DNA from: a virus
IMG/VR virus record: IMGVR_UViG_3300018036_001638
Location: 1 to 22,454 of that record
DNA: 22,454 nt
Strand: one strand, 5' to 3'
How positions within the stretch are numbered: the stretch's first letter is position 1; every line of letters begins with the position of its first letter. This document shows, in pieces, positions 7,451 through 15,193 of the stretch. A program made the translations under genes and the position numbers. The notes beneath the pieces were generated by a model. The model did no database searches, had not been told where the DNA came from, and saw only the letters and a program-made list of their open reading frames with translations.

Positions 7451-9255
7451 TGAGTCAATGGATTGCTGCAATTACAAGAGGACACAACGGAGGCGTATGT
7501 TTACTTAAAGACGGCAAAATTGTATTTGCTATTGAAGAAGAAAGACTAAGTAGACAAAAATACGATGGCGGTCCATATGCGTCTATGGTTAAAATTTTAG
7601 ACTATACTGACAAGATTGATTTCCTAGTTATTGCACATACACAACCAGTTTCAGAAACAGCAGGCAAAGTAGACTTTACAGGTGACGATGTTTATACAGG
7701 ACTTGCACGTAAACTAGGATTAATTGATAATAGTCCAAGCATAGATGTACTAAATCATCCGCAAGTAGTTGATTTGAGTCATATACATCATAAGTTACAT
7801 GCAGCTTGTGCATTTTATAGAAGTGGTTTCGAAACAGCAACAGCAGTAATTGTTGATGGCGCCGGTACATTTATTCCCGCACAAATGGACGGCTGGGATA
7901 ATATGTTATATGAATTAGAAAGTATTTTTACATGCGAGTATCCATATAAAATAAAAACTATTTGGAAACACTTAGGCGGTAATGGTCCGTTTAGAGCTGC
8001 ACACGTACCAGAAATGACAAGCGAAAAGTTTGATGAAGAAGGCACACACGATGTTATTATTGATGACGGAGCAGGTATTGTAAAAGCATACGAAGCTGTA
8101 ACACAGTACTGTGGATTTACAGCAATTGAAGCAGGTAAAACTATGGGGCTTTCGCCTTATGGTAAACCTAACGGAAATATCCCTCCTATATATCATGATG
8201 CAGGAGGAGATTGGACTGTAGCAAACGCTAATTTAATTAGGCCAACTTATCCAAATGGTGCTTTAGTAAATGAAAACTTTTTTAAAGAATTACATACACC
8301 ACATAACACTCCGCAAAAAGAGTTAGTTGATTTAGACAACAGAAGAGATTTAGCATATGCACTACAGACTGAAAGCCAACAACAAGTTTTAAAATTAATT
8401 TTAAATGCAGTAGAACGTACAGGTAATAAAAATGTTGTAGTAAGTGGCGGCTATGGGTTAAACTGTGTTGCTAATTATTACTATTTAGACACCTTAAAAG
8501 ATATGGATATTAACTTATATGTTGAGCCAATATCAAGTGATGCTGGTACAGCAATTGGTGCAGCACTTATTGCATACCACCAAACATCGCAAAACAAACA
8601 AGTATTACCTTTTGGTGAAAGTTTATACTTAGGTTTAAATTATACTTATAACGATAAAGAAATAGGACATACAGCAGACAAATATAATGCTACATTAGAA
8701 AAAGTAGAAATGGCAGATGTAGTTAAGTTAATGATAGATAAAAATATTGTTGCTATGTTCCAAGGACGTTCAGAAGCAGGTCCTAGAGCTTTAGGAAATA
8801 GAAGTCTTATGTACGATCCAACAGATCCTAATGGTAAGGATCATGTGAATAAAGTTAAACGTAGAGAGTACTTCCGACCATTTGCTGGTACTATATTAGC
8901 AGAACATGCTGAAGAATGGTTTGACATGCGTGGAATGAAAGAATCACCACACATGATGTATGCAATGAATTGTCAACCTGGTGTAGAAGAAAAGATACCT
9001 AGTATTATACACGTTGACGGCACATGCCGTATACAAACATTAACAAGAGAACAGAATCCATTATACTATGACTACATTAATGAATTCTATAAACAGACAG
9101 GTGTTCCTATTATATTCAACACATCATTTAACTTAGGTGGAGAACCTTTAGTTGAAACATTAGATGATGCTTTTAGAACTCTTGCTAATAGTGACATTGA
9201 ATATCTGTACATAGCAGAACACGGAATTTTAGCAAAGGTAGAAAATGTTAGTTAA
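7450..9255 (+). CDS. O-carbamoyltransferase, NodU/CmcH family
   Basis: 601 residues, the usual length of the family. These enzymes transfer a carbamoyl group from carbamoyl phosphate, via carbamoyl-AMP, to a hydroxyl on a sugar or antibiotic. Visible landmarks in order: GHNGG (11-15), AIEEERLSR (27-35), the metal/substrate motif HHKLHAACAFY (113-123), VIVDGAG (133-139), GKTMGLSPYGK (229-239), SGGYGLNCVAN (332-342), SSDAGTAIGAAL (362-373), then the C-terminal domain with GRSEAGPRALGNRS (439-452), VKRREYFRPFAGTIL (469-483), TCRIQT and FNTSFNLGGEPLVET (556-570). All expected motifs are present, so the enzyme is probably active. It overlaps the next gene by 11 nt. A target sugar such as heptose is suggested only by context. 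Confidence 0.93.
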   Translation: MSQWIAAITRGHNGGVCLLKDGKIVFAIEEERLSRQKYDGGPYASMVKILDYTDKIDFLVIAHTQPVSETAGKVDFTGDDVYTGLARKLGLIDNSPSIDVLNHPQVVDLSHIHHKLHAACAFYRSGFETATAVIVDGAGTFIPAQMDGWDNMLYELESIFTCEYPYKIKTIWKHLGGNGPFRAAHVPEMTSEKFDEEGTHDVIIDDGAGIVKAYEAVTQYCGFTAIEAGKTMGLSPYGKPNGNIPPIYHDAGGDWTVANANLIRPTYPNGALVNENFFKELHTPHNTPQKELVDLDNRRDLAYALQTESQQQVLKLILNAVERTGNKNVVVSGGYGLNCVANYYYLDTLKDMDINLYVEPISSDAGTAIGAALIAYHQTSQNKQVLPFGESLYLGLNYTYNDKEIGHTADKYNATLEKVEMADVVKLMIDKNIVAMFQGRSEAGPRALGNRSLMYDPTDPNGKDHVNKVKRREYFRPFAGTILAEHAEEWFDMRGMKESPHMMYAMNCQPGVEEKIPSIIHVDGTCRIQTLTREQNPLYYDYINEFYKQTGVPIIFNTSFNLGGEPLVETLDDAFRTLANSDIEYLYIAEHGILAKVENVS

Positions 9256-9886
9256 TGGAAAAGAAGCAAAAGACTTATCTGGAATAGATTTAGCAGAGGA
9301 TCAAATGATTGTTATTGATGATTTGTTCCCACAATATATTATTGAACATACACATGATTTAGTGTTCAATGGTTACAATTGGTTTTATGGACACACAAGT
9401 AACTATCCAGAAGACCCAAAAACAGACGTAGGCGCTATACCTGATTGGCCAGAAGTTCCTGCATTCAAACAACAAATTTATCCTCCACAAAGTCCTACAG
9501 CAAGTGATTCTGTATGGAGCATGATCTATAATGCTGTAGCACAAATGATTCCTTTTGAATTAGAAGTAGGAGAAATACTAGTAAACGGACAACAGTGGAT
9601 ACATAACACTACACCACATTCAGACTGTACTTGTGATAACGGTATCAGTTGGATATACTATGTAAACAGAGAATGGAAAGAAGAATGGGGCGGAGAAACT
9701 GTAATTCAATTAGACGGCGAATGGAAAAAAGTTTATCCTAAGCCAGGACGTATTTTCTTATTCAAAGGTAAAATTCCACATCATGGATTACCACCAAACG
9801 ATTCATACAAAGGATTACGTGCAACACTTGTATACAAAACAATGAGAGCTCAACCATTACCAGCGGCCCAACCCTGGAGAACATAA
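9245..9886 (+). CDS. 2OG-Fe(II) oxygenase (prolyl-4-hydroxylase-like)
   Basis: 213 residues from ATG 9245, overlapping the carbamoyltransferase end. The double-stranded beta-helix signature is clear: PHSDCTCDNGISWIYYVN gives H125 and D127 of the HxD iron pair, then WGGETVI (148-154), PKPGRIFLFKGKIPHHG (165-181) with the distal histidine at 179 or 180, and R192 in GLRATLVYK for the 2-oxoglutarate carboxylate. All facial-triad and co-substrate residues are present, so activity is plausible. Substrate unknown: such enzymes hydroxylate proteins or small molecules, and T4-like cyanophages commonly carry several. The stop overlaps the next ATG as TAATG. Confidence 0.85.
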   Translation: MLVNGKEAKDLSGIDLAEDQMIVIDDLFPQYIIEHTHDLVFNGYNWFYGHTSNYPEDPKTDVGAIPDWPEVPAFKQQIYPPQSPTASDSVWSMIYNAVAQMIPFELEVGEILVNGQQWIHNTTPHSDCTCDNGISWIYYVNREWKEEWGGETVIQLDGEWKKVYPKPGRIFLFKGKIPHHGLPPNDSYKGLRATLVYKTMRAQPLPAAQPWRT

Positions 9887-10401
9887 TGCGACACGAAATC
9901 TTTAGTGTTCCTGTATTCATAGACACTGTTGATTTAGAAAAAATTAACATAAGTGATGAAGAAACTGAGCCTACGTGGCTAAGTGAAACACCAAGCACAT
10001 TTACAAAAGAACACAAAATTGCACCAGAAACATTTGAATACTTAGTTAGTATCATTTCATCTAACTTGCAAAATCTTGTTGGTCCTAATCCAAGATTTGG
10101 TCCTATTTGGCGTAACAAGTACAAAGAAAATGATTGGCAGGATATACATATTCATCCTAACAGTGCTTGGAGTTTTATAATATACGAAACTGTAGAAGAA
10201 TCAAAAACTGTGTTTATGAATCCTATGTTCAAGGATATTCAAAATCATTTGGGCACAAATGTTGAAGGATTTCCTTTAGATTTTAGACCAGAATTAAAGA
10301 CAGGAGATATGATAATATTTCCAAGTTTCTTAGAGCATTTTGTTAGGCCAGGCTCTATAGGCTCAACTATAAGCGGCAACATATATATGGACTACGAATG
10401 A
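9886..10401 (+). CDS. Putative 2OG-Fe(II) oxygenase-like protein with atypical site
   Basis: 171 residues starting within TAATG at 9886. The layout resembles the short 2OG-oxygenase-like family also represented at 12835: IFSVPVF at the N end, WRNKYKENDWQDIHIHP (75-91), and GDMIIFPSFLEHFVRPG (140-156) as the distal strand with H151. The first metal motif is HIHPN (H88, H90) with no HxD aspartate. The usual arginine near the C end is absent: the segment reads GSTISGNIY. It may bind metal in a different way or be inactive. It overlaps HldE by 4 nt (ATGA), so it is translated with it. Fold assignment moderate; enzymatic activity uncertain. Confidence 0.6.
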   Translation: MRHEIFSVPVFIDTVDLEKINISDEETEPTWLSETPSTFTKEHKIAPETFEYLVSIISSNLQNLVGPNPRFGPIWRNKYKENDWQDIHIHPNSAWSFIIYETVEESKTVFMNPMFKDIQNHLGTNVEGFPLDFRPELKTGDMIIFPSFLEHFVRPGSIGSTISGNIYMDYE

Positions 10402-11549
10402 AAGTTTTAGTAATTGGTGATATAATTTTAGACAAATATATTTACGGAACTAGCACACGTATTAGTCCAGAAGCGCCTGTGCCTGTAGTAACACATCTAC
10501 AAGAAAAAACTACAATGGGTGGAGCAGCACTAGTTTATGATAATTTAAAAAGTCTCGGTGTAGATGTAGAGATGTATGACACACTAGAAGATCATAGTGT
10601 CAAAACTAGGATTATTTGTGACGGACATTACATTACACGTATTGATGAAGATAAAGATGCAGACTCAAATGCTGTGCTACAAAGAATAAAACAAGCGGAC
10701 TTTTCAGCTTATGATATTGTTATTCTAAGTGATTATGATAAAGGCACATTGGACAACGCAAAAAAAATTATAAAACATATTAACAAATTTAATTGTAAAG
10801 TTATAGTTGATCCAAAACGCTTTGCACACGATTATCAAGGTGCTTGGTTAGTAAAACCTAACAATAGTGAATATTATAAATTTGAATTTGACGACTGGAA
10901 GGGTAACATTATTACAACTGATGCAGGACATAGTGTAAGTGCCAAAATAGATGATAAAGAATATACTGTGCCTGTAGAAACAGTTGAAGTGTCTGATGTT
11001 ACTGGAGCAGGCGATTGTTTTATGGCTGGATTTGTATACGGATTAACAAAAGGATATCCATATAAGAAATGCTTGGAAGTTGCTGTAAAAGGCTCTACCG
11101 AAAGCGTAAAGCATGCAGGTACTTATATACTTAAAAGAGAAGATGTAGAACATACTGTAGTGTTTACTAATGGAGTGTTTGATATACTACATATTGGCCA
11201 TTTAAAGCTTCTAAGACACGCTAAAACGCTTGGAAATAGGCTTATAGTGGGTATTAACAGCGATGCAAGTGTAAAACGCTTAAAAGGCAATTTAAGACCC
11301 ATTAACGGAGAAGACACCCGCAAGGAAAGCCTCTTAGAGCTTGGTTTTGTTGACGATGTAATTGTGTTTGAAGAAGATACACCATTAGAAGCAATTACCA
11401 AATTAGAGCCAGATATTATAGTAAAAGGTGGAGACTACACAGTAGATACTGTAGTAGGTAATGAACTAGCAGAAGTAGTAATTTTCCCTACAGTAGAAGG
11501 ACATAGCACTACAAGGATTATAGATGAAGATACTAATAACAGGTCATAA
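10398..11549 (+). CDS. hldE: HldE: bifunctional heptose-7-phosphate kinase / heptose-1-phosphate adenylyltransferase
   Basis: The N-terminal domain (1 to ~250) is a ribokinase-type sugar kinase: TRISPEAPVPVV (20-31), GGAA (41-44), LSDYDKGTL (110-118), VDPK and catalytic TGAGD (202-206, base D206). The C-terminal domain (254-376) is a cytidylyltransferase-like nucleotidyltransferase: TNGVFDILHIGH (257-268) with the HxGH signature, INSDASVKRLKG (286-297), FEEDTP and VKGGDY. Compared with my recollection of E. coli HldE, the match is close across both domains. The known role is to phosphorylate D-glycero-D-manno-heptose 7-phosphate at C1 and later adenylylate the 1-phosphate to ADP-heptose. At 383 residues it is about 95 shorter than the 477-residue E. 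coli enzyme, losing part of the kinase and the interdomain linker. It overlaps HldD by 26 nt. Confidence 0.93.
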   Translation: MKVLVIGDIILDKYIYGTSTRISPEAPVPVVTHLQEKTTMGGAALVYDNLKSLGVDVEMYDTLEDHSVKTRIICDGHYITRIDEDKDADSNAVLQRIKQADFSAYDIVILSDYDKGTLDNAKKIIKHINKFNCKVIVDPKRFAHDYQGAWLVKPNNSEYYKFEFDDWKGNIITTDAGHSVSAKIDDKEYTVPVETVEVSDVTGAGDCFMAGFVYGLTKGYPYKKCLEVAVKGSTESVKHAGTYILKREDVEHTVVFTNGVFDILHIGHLKLLRHAKTLGNRLIVGINSDASVKRLKGNLRPINGEDTRKESLLELGFVDDVIVFEEDTPLEAITKLEPDIIVKGGDYTVDTVVGNELAEVVIFPTVEGHSTTRIIDEDTNNRS

Positions 11550-12330
11550 AGGTTTTATAGGACAAAATATGATGTCCTATTTAGAAACAAAGCACGAAGT
11601 TGCAGGTTATGATTTTGACCCTCAACAGTTACCATTAGTTAAAGATTACGATTGGGTTATTCATCTAGGAGCAATTAGTAGTACTACTGAAACAGATGTT
11701 GATAAAGTTATATTACATAATTATGAATTTACTAAATGGCTCTATAATCAATGTAATGCTTACAAAGTAAACATGCAGTATGCATCAAGTGCAAGTGTTT
11801 ACGGCGATACAAGACACTTTACAGAGTCTGGACCTAGTGATCCTAAAAGTCCTTATGCTTGGAGCAAGTATTTGTTTGACAGATGGGTAGGCGGAATGAA
11901 TCCGCAAATTATTGTACAAGGTTTTAGGTATTTTAATGTGTACGGTCCTAAAGAAGAACACAAAGGTAATCAATCAAGTCCTATACACAAGTTTACAGAA
12001 CAAGCAAAAACAGGTAAAATAATGTTATTTGAAAACAGCGAAAACTACAAAAGAGATTTTGTATGTGTAAGTGACATATGTGAAGTACATGAAAAAATGC
12101 TTGACATAAACGAGAAAGGAGTATACAATATAGGTACAGGAAATGCTATTAGTTTTAAACAAGTGGCTGATTTGATTGCAAAAAAATATAGTGCTGATAT
12201 TGAATATATACCCATGCCAGATAATTTAAAAGGACAGTATCAAGAATATACCTGTGCTAACTTAGATAGTTTAAGTAAATTAGTAAAACATAAATTTAAA
12301 AGTGTTGAGGAGTATGTAAATGAATGTTAA
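11524..12330 (+). CDS. hldD: HldD: ADP-L-glycero-D-manno-heptose 6-epimerase
   Basis: 268 residues of the extended SDR fold. The N end has GHKGFIG (7-13), the NAD(P)-binding GxxGxxG. Next come LGAISSTTE (48-56), YASSASVYG (86-94), the catalytic YAWSK (Y111, K115), GFRYFNVYGPKEEHKG (133-148), FENSENYKRDFV (169-180) and EYIPMPDNLKGQYQEYT (227-243). The SSTTE, EEHKG and SENYKRDF segments are specific to the ADP-heptose epimerase and separate it from other nucleotide-sugar epimerases. The lysine in EEHKG (147) corresponds to the second catalytic base reported for E. coli HldD, by my alignment. The enzyme inverts C6 of ADP-D,D-heptose. It is about 40 residues shorter than E. coli HldD. The start at ATG 11524 lies inside hldE and the end overlaps the next gene by 11 nt. 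Confidence 0.92.
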   Translation: MKILITGHKGFIGQNMMSYLETKHEVAGYDFDPQQLPLVKDYDWVIHLGAISSTTETDVDKVILHNYEFTKWLYNQCNAYKVNMQYASSASVYGDTRHFTESGPSDPKSPYAWSKYLFDRWVGGMNPQIIVQGFRYFNVYGPKEEHKGNQSSPIHKFTEQAKTGKIMLFENSENYKRDFVCVSDICEVHEKMLDINEKGVYNIGTGNAISFKQVADLIAKKYSADIEYIPMPDNLKGQYQEYTCANLDSLSKLVKHKFKSVEEYVNEC

Positions 12331-12838
12331 TTTAGTTGTTACAGATGATTTTTTACAAAATCCAGATCATGTAAGAGAACAAGTATTACAACTTCCTTTT
12401 GAAAGAGACGGTGGATTTCCAGGCATGCGTACTGATGGAGCCGATGAAGAATACCAAAGATATATTCAGCAGAAAATAGAAGCTATTTTAGGTGTAAACA
12501 TCACAGCATGGAAAATGGATAGTTTTTGTTTTCAATTATGTACGGAAGATGTTGCTACTTGGGTACACAGAGACGAAGGTGTAGATTGGGCAGGAGTATT
12601 ATACCTTACTCCAGACGCACCTAAAGAAGCGGGCACAGGAATTTTTACTGAACCTAAGCCGGGTGAATTTGAATTACAAGATGCTATAGCAAACAAATAC
12701 AACAGACTAATTTTGTATAGAGCAGATTCTTTACACAGTAGTTTGTTATCTGGATTTGGCGATAGCAAAGAAACAGGAAGATTAACACAGGTATTTTTCT
12801 TTGATACAAAAGGAGATCCAGGAGGTGGCTGGGTATGA
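12320..12838 (+). CDS. 2OG-Fe(II) oxygenase-like protein (DUF6445-like)
   Basis: 172 residues. ATG 12320 follows GAGGAG (12307-12312) inside the end of hldD. The N end, VVTDDFLQNPDHVREQVL then GGFPGMRT, and the end of the fold, RLTQVFFFDT, match the pattern of a family of 2OG-oxygenase-like proteins seen in marine bacteria and phages that I know as DUF6445. Likely metal ligands are H83 and D85 in WVHRDEG and H139 in SLHSS, with R154 in GRLTQ in the 2-oxoglutarate position. LYLTPDAP and GGTG-like GTGIF follow the usual pattern. The triad looks complete. Substrate unknown. It overlaps the next gene as ATGA. Confidence 0.72.
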   Translation: MNVNLVVTDDFLQNPDHVREQVLQLPFERDGGFPGMRTDGADEEYQRYIQQKIEAILGVNITAWKMDSFCFQLCTEDVATWVHRDEGVDWAGVLYLTPDAPKEAGTGIFTEPKPGEFELQDAIANKYNRLILYRADSLHSSLLSGFGDSKETGRLTQVFFFDTKGDPGGGWV

Positions 12839-13473
12839 TAGTAAATGGTAAAACACAAGGCCTATGGCCAACTTGGGTATATGAAGCAAAGGTAGAAAAA
12901 CAGGAAGAAATTTTAAAGGAGTTTGCTCCCTATTTAAATGATGACAGTTTTTTTGAAGATACTTGGATATACGGAAGTTGTCGTAGTAGTATTAGAAGCA
13001 AAAAGAATGATGCTTTGCCTTGGCAAGTTTTTTTTGAAAATATTCGTCCATACACACAACAGTATTTTGACGACATGCAACCAATGATGCCTTACAGTAT
13101 TACTTGTGAGGAGTTTTGGGTAAACACTTATAAAGAACATGACTACCAAGAGATACATGACCATGCATTTCCAGGACGTACAATTAGTGCCGTGTATATT
13201 TTAGAATTACCAGAAGGTGAAGATATAGGCGGACAATTAGTATTAGATTGTCCAAATTATAATATTATACAATCTTCAGGAATGGAGCAAATCTTTAATC
13301 AATGGCAGTATCAAAGATTTATTCCTGAATTAGAACCAGGTAAATTAATTCTGTTTCCTAGTTGGATTCCGCATTATGTTTTACCTAACAAGACAAACAA
13401 AAGGCGTGCTACTATAGCGGCTAATTTTAAAATAGAGGCGGCAACACATGACGAAACTGAACGGCTTAGTTGA
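12835..13473 (+). CDS. Putative 2OG-Fe(II) oxygenase
   Basis: 212 residues. ATG 12835 has a strong GGAGGT site at 12821-12826 within the previous gene. Core segments: FWVNTYKEHDYQEIHDHAFPG (within 94-114) with H108, D109 and H110 as candidate ligands, TISAVYILELP (116-126), and EPGKLILFPSWIPHYVLP (167-184) with H180. KRRATIAANF (189-198) supplies R190/R191. This is the general design of the short putative 2OG oxygenases found in marine phages (for example those captured by TIGR02466), and is better preserved here than in the gene at 9886. Overlap with the cupin gene is 26 nt. Substrate unknown. Confidence 0.7.
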   Translation: MIVNGKTQGLWPTWVYEAKVEKQEEILKEFAPYLNDDSFFEDTWIYGSCRSSIRSKKNDALPWQVFFENIRPYTQQYFDDMQPMMPYSITCEEFWVNTYKEHDYQEIHDHAFPGRTISAVYILELPEGEDIGGQLVLDCPNYNIIQSSGMEQIFNQWQYQRFIPELEPGKLILFPSWIPHYVLPNKTNKRRATIAANFKIEAATHDETERLS

Positions 13474-13810
13474 AAAAGGTTGGGGTAGTGAAACAATATT
13501 TGCTACTAATGATCTATATTGCGGTAAACTACTAAACTTCAATGAAGGTGCTAAATTTAGCATGCATATGCATAAAGAAAAAGATGAAACTTGGCATGTA
13601 CTAAGTGGTAGCTTTATATTGAAAACAATAGATACAACTACAGCAGATGTAAATGTAGAAACATTAAACAAAGGAGATACAAAGCATATACCTCCTATGT
13701 TACCGCATCAACTTATGTGTGTAAAAGCAGGATCGATTATTGAAGTAAGCACACCTGATAGTGTTGAAGATAATTATAGAGTCGAAAAAGGTGATAGTCA
13801 AAATGTCTAG
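13448..13810 (+). CDS. Cupin, mannose-6-phosphate-isomerase type
   Basis: 120 residues with a complete cupin site: FSMHMHKEKDETW gives H40, H42 and E47, and MLPHQL gives H87. VEKGWGSE at 8-15 and STPDSVEDNYRVEKGDSQ at the end match the single-domain cupins related to the C-terminal half of bifunctional mannose-1-phosphate guanylyltransferase/mannose-6-phosphate isomerase. Such proteins isomerise or bind phosphosugars. In this island it could act on a sugar-phosphate precursor, and the missing GmhA isomerase step is one possible link, but GmhA is a SIS-fold enzyme and not a cupin. Its true substrate is unknown. The start lies inside the previous gene. Confidence 0.82.
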   Translation: MTKLNGLVEKGWGSETIFATNDLYCGKLLNFNEGAKFSMHMHKEKDETWHVLSGSFILKTIDTTTADVNVETLNKGDTKHIPPMLPHQLMCVKAGSIIEVSTPDSVEDNYRVEKGDSQNV

Positions 13811-14618
13811 AACATTGTTTGTTGGTTGTAGTCATACTATGGGTTATCGGGGAGTTATTCCTGGTAAAAATAATGAAGAATGTTCGCAACCAAATACATG
13901 GGGACCTAACAACTATGCAGAATTTTACAGTAAAAATAATAACAAAAAATGTGTTGTAATGGCAAGTGCAGGCACAGGTAATAGAGTATATCCTAGATTT
14001 TTAGCACACGCATTTCAAACATATGATGATATAGACGAAGTGTTTATTCAAAGCACGTATTGGGGTAGATTTCCTATTGTTATTAATCCTGATTTAGATC
14101 CTACAGAAATATTTCCTGTAGATTTTTTCTTACAAAAAGATTCAAGTGACGAACTTGCTGATAGGTGGAGTATAGCACTAAGCGTAGATAACAAATATCT
14201 TGAACATTATCTTAAACCTCAACCACAGGATTGGGAAATAATGCCGTACAATAGAGATACATTGCCTTGGGTATCAGAACCTGATACAAGACGTAGTTCT
14301 CATATGTATTTCCAGATGTGGCATTACCAAAATACGCATTTGGAACAAGAAGATTATTTTAAAGACATTGCCGTGTGTGATATGATATGTAATAACAATA
14401 ATGTACCTATGTACGTCTGGAATATTAATAATAGATGTTTTATACCACAAGAAACAGCCAACTACTTTACAAAATTAAACAAAACAAAGTTTGCAAGTCA
14501 AAATGCCGAAACATTTTTTAATAAAAAGTTTGAAACATTAGACGGTGAACATTATACTGAAGAAGTGCATAAACAGATTGCAGAACAGTATATACCAATG
14601 TTAAAGGAAGCACAATGA
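13803..14618 (+). CDS. SGNH/GDSL-hydrolase-like protein
   Basis: I place the start at ATG 13803 (271 residues), which overlaps the cupin stop by 8 nt. The frame is open to a GTG at 13761, but that would add a Lys/Ile-rich tail in front of the natural N end MSRTLFVGCSHTMG. The first block has the nucleophile motif GCSHT (S10), the second MASAGTGNR (G57, N60), and the last DGEHYTEEVH (D247, H250, the DxxH pair). This order is that of SGNH hydrolases, which remove or transfer acyl groups on sugars and lipids. No signal peptide, so action is cytoplasmic. A role in O-acetyl editing of the island's glycan is inference. It overlaps the next gene as ATGA. Confidence 0.72.
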   Translation: MSRTLFVGCSHTMGYRGVIPGKNNEECSQPNTWGPNNYAEFYSKNNNKKCVVMASAGTGNRVYPRFLAHAFQTYDDIDEVFIQSTYWGRFPIVINPDLDPTEIFPVDFFLQKDSSDELADRWSIALSVDNKYLEHYLKPQPQDWEIMPYNRDTLPWVSEPDTRRSSHMYFQMWHYQNTHLEQEDYFKDIAVCDMICNNNNVPMYVWNINNRCFIPQETANYFTKLNKTKFASQNAETFFNKKFETLDGEHYTEEVHKQIAEQYIPMLKEAQ

Positions 14619-15193
14619 AAGATGACCACAACGGAATAGAAGTATACCCAAACATATACGAAAAAGAATATTGCGATGAAATTATAAAACATTTTAATAT
14701 TATGGCACGTAACAAAGTTACATATAACCAAAATAATTTAGAAGTGAATCAAGATAATAGAATTGTATTTGACTGGGCACATACACAAAACCAATATCAT
14801 TATGATTATAATTTATGTGATTATTTCTATAAAAAATTACACGATACATATACTGAGCAATATATGGAAAAATATCAAATGCTAAAGCAAAGTGAACAAC
14901 ACAGTCCTAAAGGTATGAGTATACAAAAGACTTTGCCTCATCAAGGATATCACGCCTGGCATGCAGAAGCTGCTGATATTGGATCTTGTTCAAGAGTTAT
15001 GAACTACATGTTATACCTTAACGATGTTGAAGAAGGCGGCGAAACAGAATTTTTATACCAAGGTGTTAAACTTAAACCTACAGCTGGTTCCCTTGTGATT
15101 TTCCCAACAAGTTATATGTATCCACACAGAGGAAACCCTATATACACAGGTGAGAAATATATAATTACAGGTTGGTATACCTATGATAGATAA
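14615..15193 (+). CDS. 2OG-Fe(II) oxygenase, prolyl-4-hydroxylase type
   Basis: 192 residues, ATG 14615 after AAAGGAAG. Segments in order: YHAWHAEAAD (112-121) with H116 and E118, so the usual HxD is HxE; RVMNYMLYLNDVEEGGETEF (127-146), the standard second-strand signature; LKPTAGSLVIFPTSYMYPHRG (153-173) with distal H171; and K181 in GEKYIITGW, where prolyl-4-hydroxylases have their 2-oxoglutarate-binding lysine. This is the best match in the window to the phage P4H-like proteins. Activity is plausible although Asp is replaced by Glu. Substrate unknown. The last 11 nt overlap the phosphatase gene. Confidence 0.85.
   Translation: MKDDHNGIEVYPNIYEKEYCDEIIKHFNIMARNKVTYNQNNLEVNQDNRIVFDWAHTQNQYHYDYNLCDYFYKKLHDTYTEQYMEKYQMLKQSEQHSPKGMSIQKTLPHQGYHAWHAEAADIGSCSRVMNYMLYLNDVEEGGETEFLYQGVKLKPTAGSLVIFPTSYMYPHRGNPIYTGEKYIITGWYTYDR

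Noticed and set aside
13761-13802. GTG start extending the SGNH-like protein by 14 residues
   Set aside because: The extension is Lys/Ile-rich with no family likeness, and ATG 13803 sits directly before the conserved TLFVGCSHT motif with an operon-like overlap.
13448-13810. The cupin as a replacement for the missing GmhA isomerase
   Set aside because: GmhA is a SIS-fold enzyme; a cupin could act on a sugar phosphate, but nothing in the sequence points to sedoheptulose-7-phosphate.
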